A stretch of 64,000 nt of DNA from positions 984,294 to 1,048,293 of the forward strand of contig QUOL01000014.1 in assembly GCA_009761415.1 (NCBI GenBank), given 5' to 3'. The notes below the pieces were generated by a model. It was not told where the DNA came from. It saw nothing but the letters and a program-made list of their open reading frames with translations, and searched no databases. Shown here one piece after another: positions 61,947 to 64,000 of this stretch. The stretch is from Sarcomyxa edulis. Taxonomy: Eukaryota; Basidiomycota; Agaricomycetes; Agaricales; Mycenaceae. The position numbers were made by a program, and so were the translations under genes. The number at the start of each line of letters is the position of its first letter. Position 1 is the first letter of the stretch.

Positions 61947-62682
61947 ATGAACAGACGCCCCCAACCGCAAGGAGAATCGATGAAGATCACTACAGTAAGA
62001 AGTTTCGCTGTTTCTCTTCAATTGTGCCACAATAGATGAATCAATTCACAGCATCGCGTCACAACAAAACAGATCATTGCTACCGATAATTTCTATAATG
62101 GAATTGATGTACAGCTAGCGATTCAAGAAATATCCAAGGTAAGAACAAGCAGTATCCAGCTTATGCAGATGTTGGACTGATTTGCATGCAGGCCGAAGAG
62201 GCCAAGCCAGTCAGGTGTATACGTTTTGCGACTAAAGGAAGCAAGGCAACCGATCTGTGTGCCACCATGAAATCGGAGTACCGTGGCCACGCTCATGATC
62301 CTGAATTTCTTGATCTGGACCACATTTTTCCGCACGGTTTTTTCAGCTTCAGACTGTCCCAGTTTCCGAATACTTTATATCCCCTATATCGCGACTTTCG
62401 CATCTTCATATCGGACTCTGTCACCTCCGACCAGAACGAGACTATACAGGCGGTCTTTGGTCAAGACTGGAAAGGTGACATTGTTGTTGCCAAATACGGG
62501 AAAGGCGAGAAGAACGACCAAGATGCAATTCACATCCTTTCCTGCGAGATCGACACAATAAATGTTATACTGGGAATGTAAGCCTCTTTTTCATACTCGT
62601 TTCACCACAGTCCACATCTTACTTGTCGTATAGGTGGCTTGAGGACTTTTTGGGAAAACCCGGCGAAATGCCAGAGGAGTGA
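61947..62682 (+). CDS. Orphan family protein, tandem copy 2
   Basis: Exons 61947..61994, 62052..62138, 62192..62577 and 62634..62682 give 189 residues. Parallels to copy 1 are KPVRCIRFATKGSKA (copy 1: MVCIAYPTGS), GFFSFRLSQFPNTLYPLY, DFRIFISDSVTSD, AVFGQDWKGDIVVAKYGKGE and LGMWLEDFLGKPGEMPEE. The last intron is conserved in site and phase. Exon 3 carries most of the domain. No known domain is recognised; similarity between copies is roughly one third by eye. Recent tandem duplication followed by divergence is the simplest reading. No function proposed. Confidence 0.55.
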
Positions 62683-63104
62683 TTGTTTGTTTTTTCACCT
62701 TACTCTGTCACAAATATATGCCGTTCATGGGGAGGGAATCTACTATCCTTCTGTTATATTATGTGAGAACTAGTACGACCGAACAAAATCGACCTCGGTG
62801 AGTATGACTACTCTCTATGTAGAATGCAAATCTCCGTCATCTCAACGACGTTTCAACTAACTTGCCCCCGGTACATTACTGGATTGGGTTAAATTAGTCC
62901 ATAGACTTTGCGATATGGTCGAGAACAACATACGAATCGATATCAAGAAGCAGGGCGTGATCCTAAACAGCAGGCCGAATATATACAGAAGGTCCATAGC
63001 TAAGTGTATGATCGCATACGGGCCCAACATCGAAGGGAAAGTCGAAGGTACTGGGAGAATACATTGTTTTTCCGGGGTCGAGTTCTGGAGCTAGTGAGTT
63101 CATA
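62683..63104. other. Spacer, possibly with an additional exon of NTase-like gene C
   Basis: About 420 bases. A minus-strand stretch near 63000-63040 reads FDVGPVCDHTLSYGPSVYI, which resembles the C-terminal region of the NTase-like family. If a GTGAGT donor at 63123 is used, gene C could extend here. Confidence 0.35.
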
Positions 63105-63942
63105 CTAGATCCGCAAGTCAGTCAAATACTCACTGTCAAATTTTACGACCCAAGCATCTTTATCATCCAACGTCCGTCTACCGAACGGGAGCTGGGAGTA
63201 ATTCTGATCCGACATCCCCGTAATCATTTGAAAACCTCTCGAAGAATACTTTGAAAACCAACGCGCTGCTTTTCCAGGATCCTCGTATTGTTCTCTGCAT
63301 AGATACGATATGCGCATTGACAACGTAGAGTACGGGAATCCGCATACTGCCCGGTCAAATGTGATAAAGTTGATCACAGCGGCTAGATCCAAAGCGTCAA
63401 CTTGAGGACAGGGTGACACAGATGGCGTACTCACTAGAATGAAAGTCGAAGGTGATAAATTGGACGGGATCGACATCGACGACAATCAATTGAACTCGTT
63501 TAAAGTATAGTGTTCCTTTCGAGGAAGCAATGAGGCGGGAGAAAGTGAATACTGCCCGGATATGGCTGGGGAGAGATGTCGGAGTATCAGAATCCTCTGC
63601 TACTGCTTTGACGACCCGATGCCAGAATTCATACTCTTCAGCTTCTGATGAGAGTCTGTACCCCGCCTTTTGCAACCAATTTGACATCCTGATGACACCA
63701 GCGGGACACATAAATATGTCTAAGTCGCTGTTATCATATTCCGTCCTGTCAAAGAATTGAAGGGCCTGTGAACCCGAAACTATTGCGTTGCATTGACCGA
63801 GTAGACGCCTGAAGGCGATCGGACGAGGGAACATCGAGAAAAGAATTTTTCCGGGTTCCAAACACTGTGTCGATAGCTCTGTAGAACAAGTTGTAACCGA
63901 TAACATGTCATAGAAACGTGGATGATGTCGATGATGGGCCAT
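63105..63942 (-). CDS. NTase-like family protein, paralogue C
   Basis: Exons 63942..63435 and 63382..63105 give 261 residues. The frame is open above the ATG at 63942 to an AG at about 63966, so a further exon outside the window is possible. This copy keeps the full NTase motif: CNAIVSGSQALQFFDRTEYD followed by NSDLDIFM, with Gly-Ser and Asp-x-Asp. VQLIVVDVDPVQFITFDFHS supplies a possible third carboxylate. After the intron come TAVINFITFDRAVCGFPYST, KYSSRGFQMITGM and DKDAWVVKFD. The shared intron site with A and B supports common descent. It may be the active member of the set; substrate unknown. Confidence 0.6.
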
Positions 63943-64000
63943 GGGGCAAAAAATCCTCGAGGAAGCCTGAACAGGAACGGGTGAAGATGGTTTCCAAAAA

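Noticed and set aside
62900..63050. Plus-strand frame resembling a third copy of the orphan pair
   Set aside because: The similarity to copies 1 and 2 is too weak, and the same DNA reads on the minus strand like the end of the NTase-like family.

Overview
The window looks like nuclear DNA of a filamentous basidiomycete, most probably an Agaricomycete. Genes are dense and on both strands, and almost all are split by introns of about 45-70 bases with GTNNGT donors. The families point the same way: a membrane-anchored RGS protein, fungal F-box proteins, a Spo71-like PH protein, a Zn2Cys6 factor, and NTase-like proteins known mainly from basidiomycetes. I see no transposon, CRISPR array, rRNA or tRNA.

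From 1 to 53.7 kb the window carries mostly conserved genes. In order they are: a partial F-box-like gene at the left edge, NDUFAF6 (-), MRPL47 (+), RPS19 (-), an F-box/LRR-like gene (+), an RGS gene (+), a cytosine-deaminase-like amidohydrolase (-), a dienelactone hydrolase (+), TCP11/SOK1 (-), VMA2 (-), the tubulin cofactor TBCD (-), BUD22 (+), a MYND-like zinc finger gene (-), a PP2C phosphatase (+), NUDCD1 (-), a Spo71-like PH gene (+), mitochondrial ribosomal protein uS12m (-), the SUMO ligase NSE2 (+), a MGGNAF-type NTase-like gene (+), a SEC14-type gene (-), an F-box gene (-), a divergent LAMMER-type kinase (+), an intronless orphan (-) and a small Zn2Cys6 gene (-). Several are head-to-head pairs with very short spacers. 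One pair (NDUFAF6 and MRPL47) joins two mitochondrial proteins. The three longest gene-free stretches (2.1-3.0 kb) flank signalling genes: RGS, SOK1 and PP2C.

From 53.7 to 64 kb the content changes to accessory, fast-evolving genes. A 15-exon gene with an intact reading frame encodes a ribonucleotide reductase large-subunit homologue. It has lost the thiyl-radical Cys, the neighbouring Asn and Glu, one Tyr of the radical pathway, and the redox-active C-terminal tail. It sits among three paralogues of a NTase-like family, two of which have lost one of the two metal-binding Asp residues. Next to them is a tandem pair of orphan paralogues. This island is the best candidate for an undescribed system; its function is inference.

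Exon joins were worked out by hand from splice signals, reading phase and remembered family conservation. Every complete gene model listed sums to whole codons. The splicing is varied: I find three GC-AG introns, one probable AT-AC intron, and exons of 3 (the ATG alone), 4, 9 and 17 coding bases.
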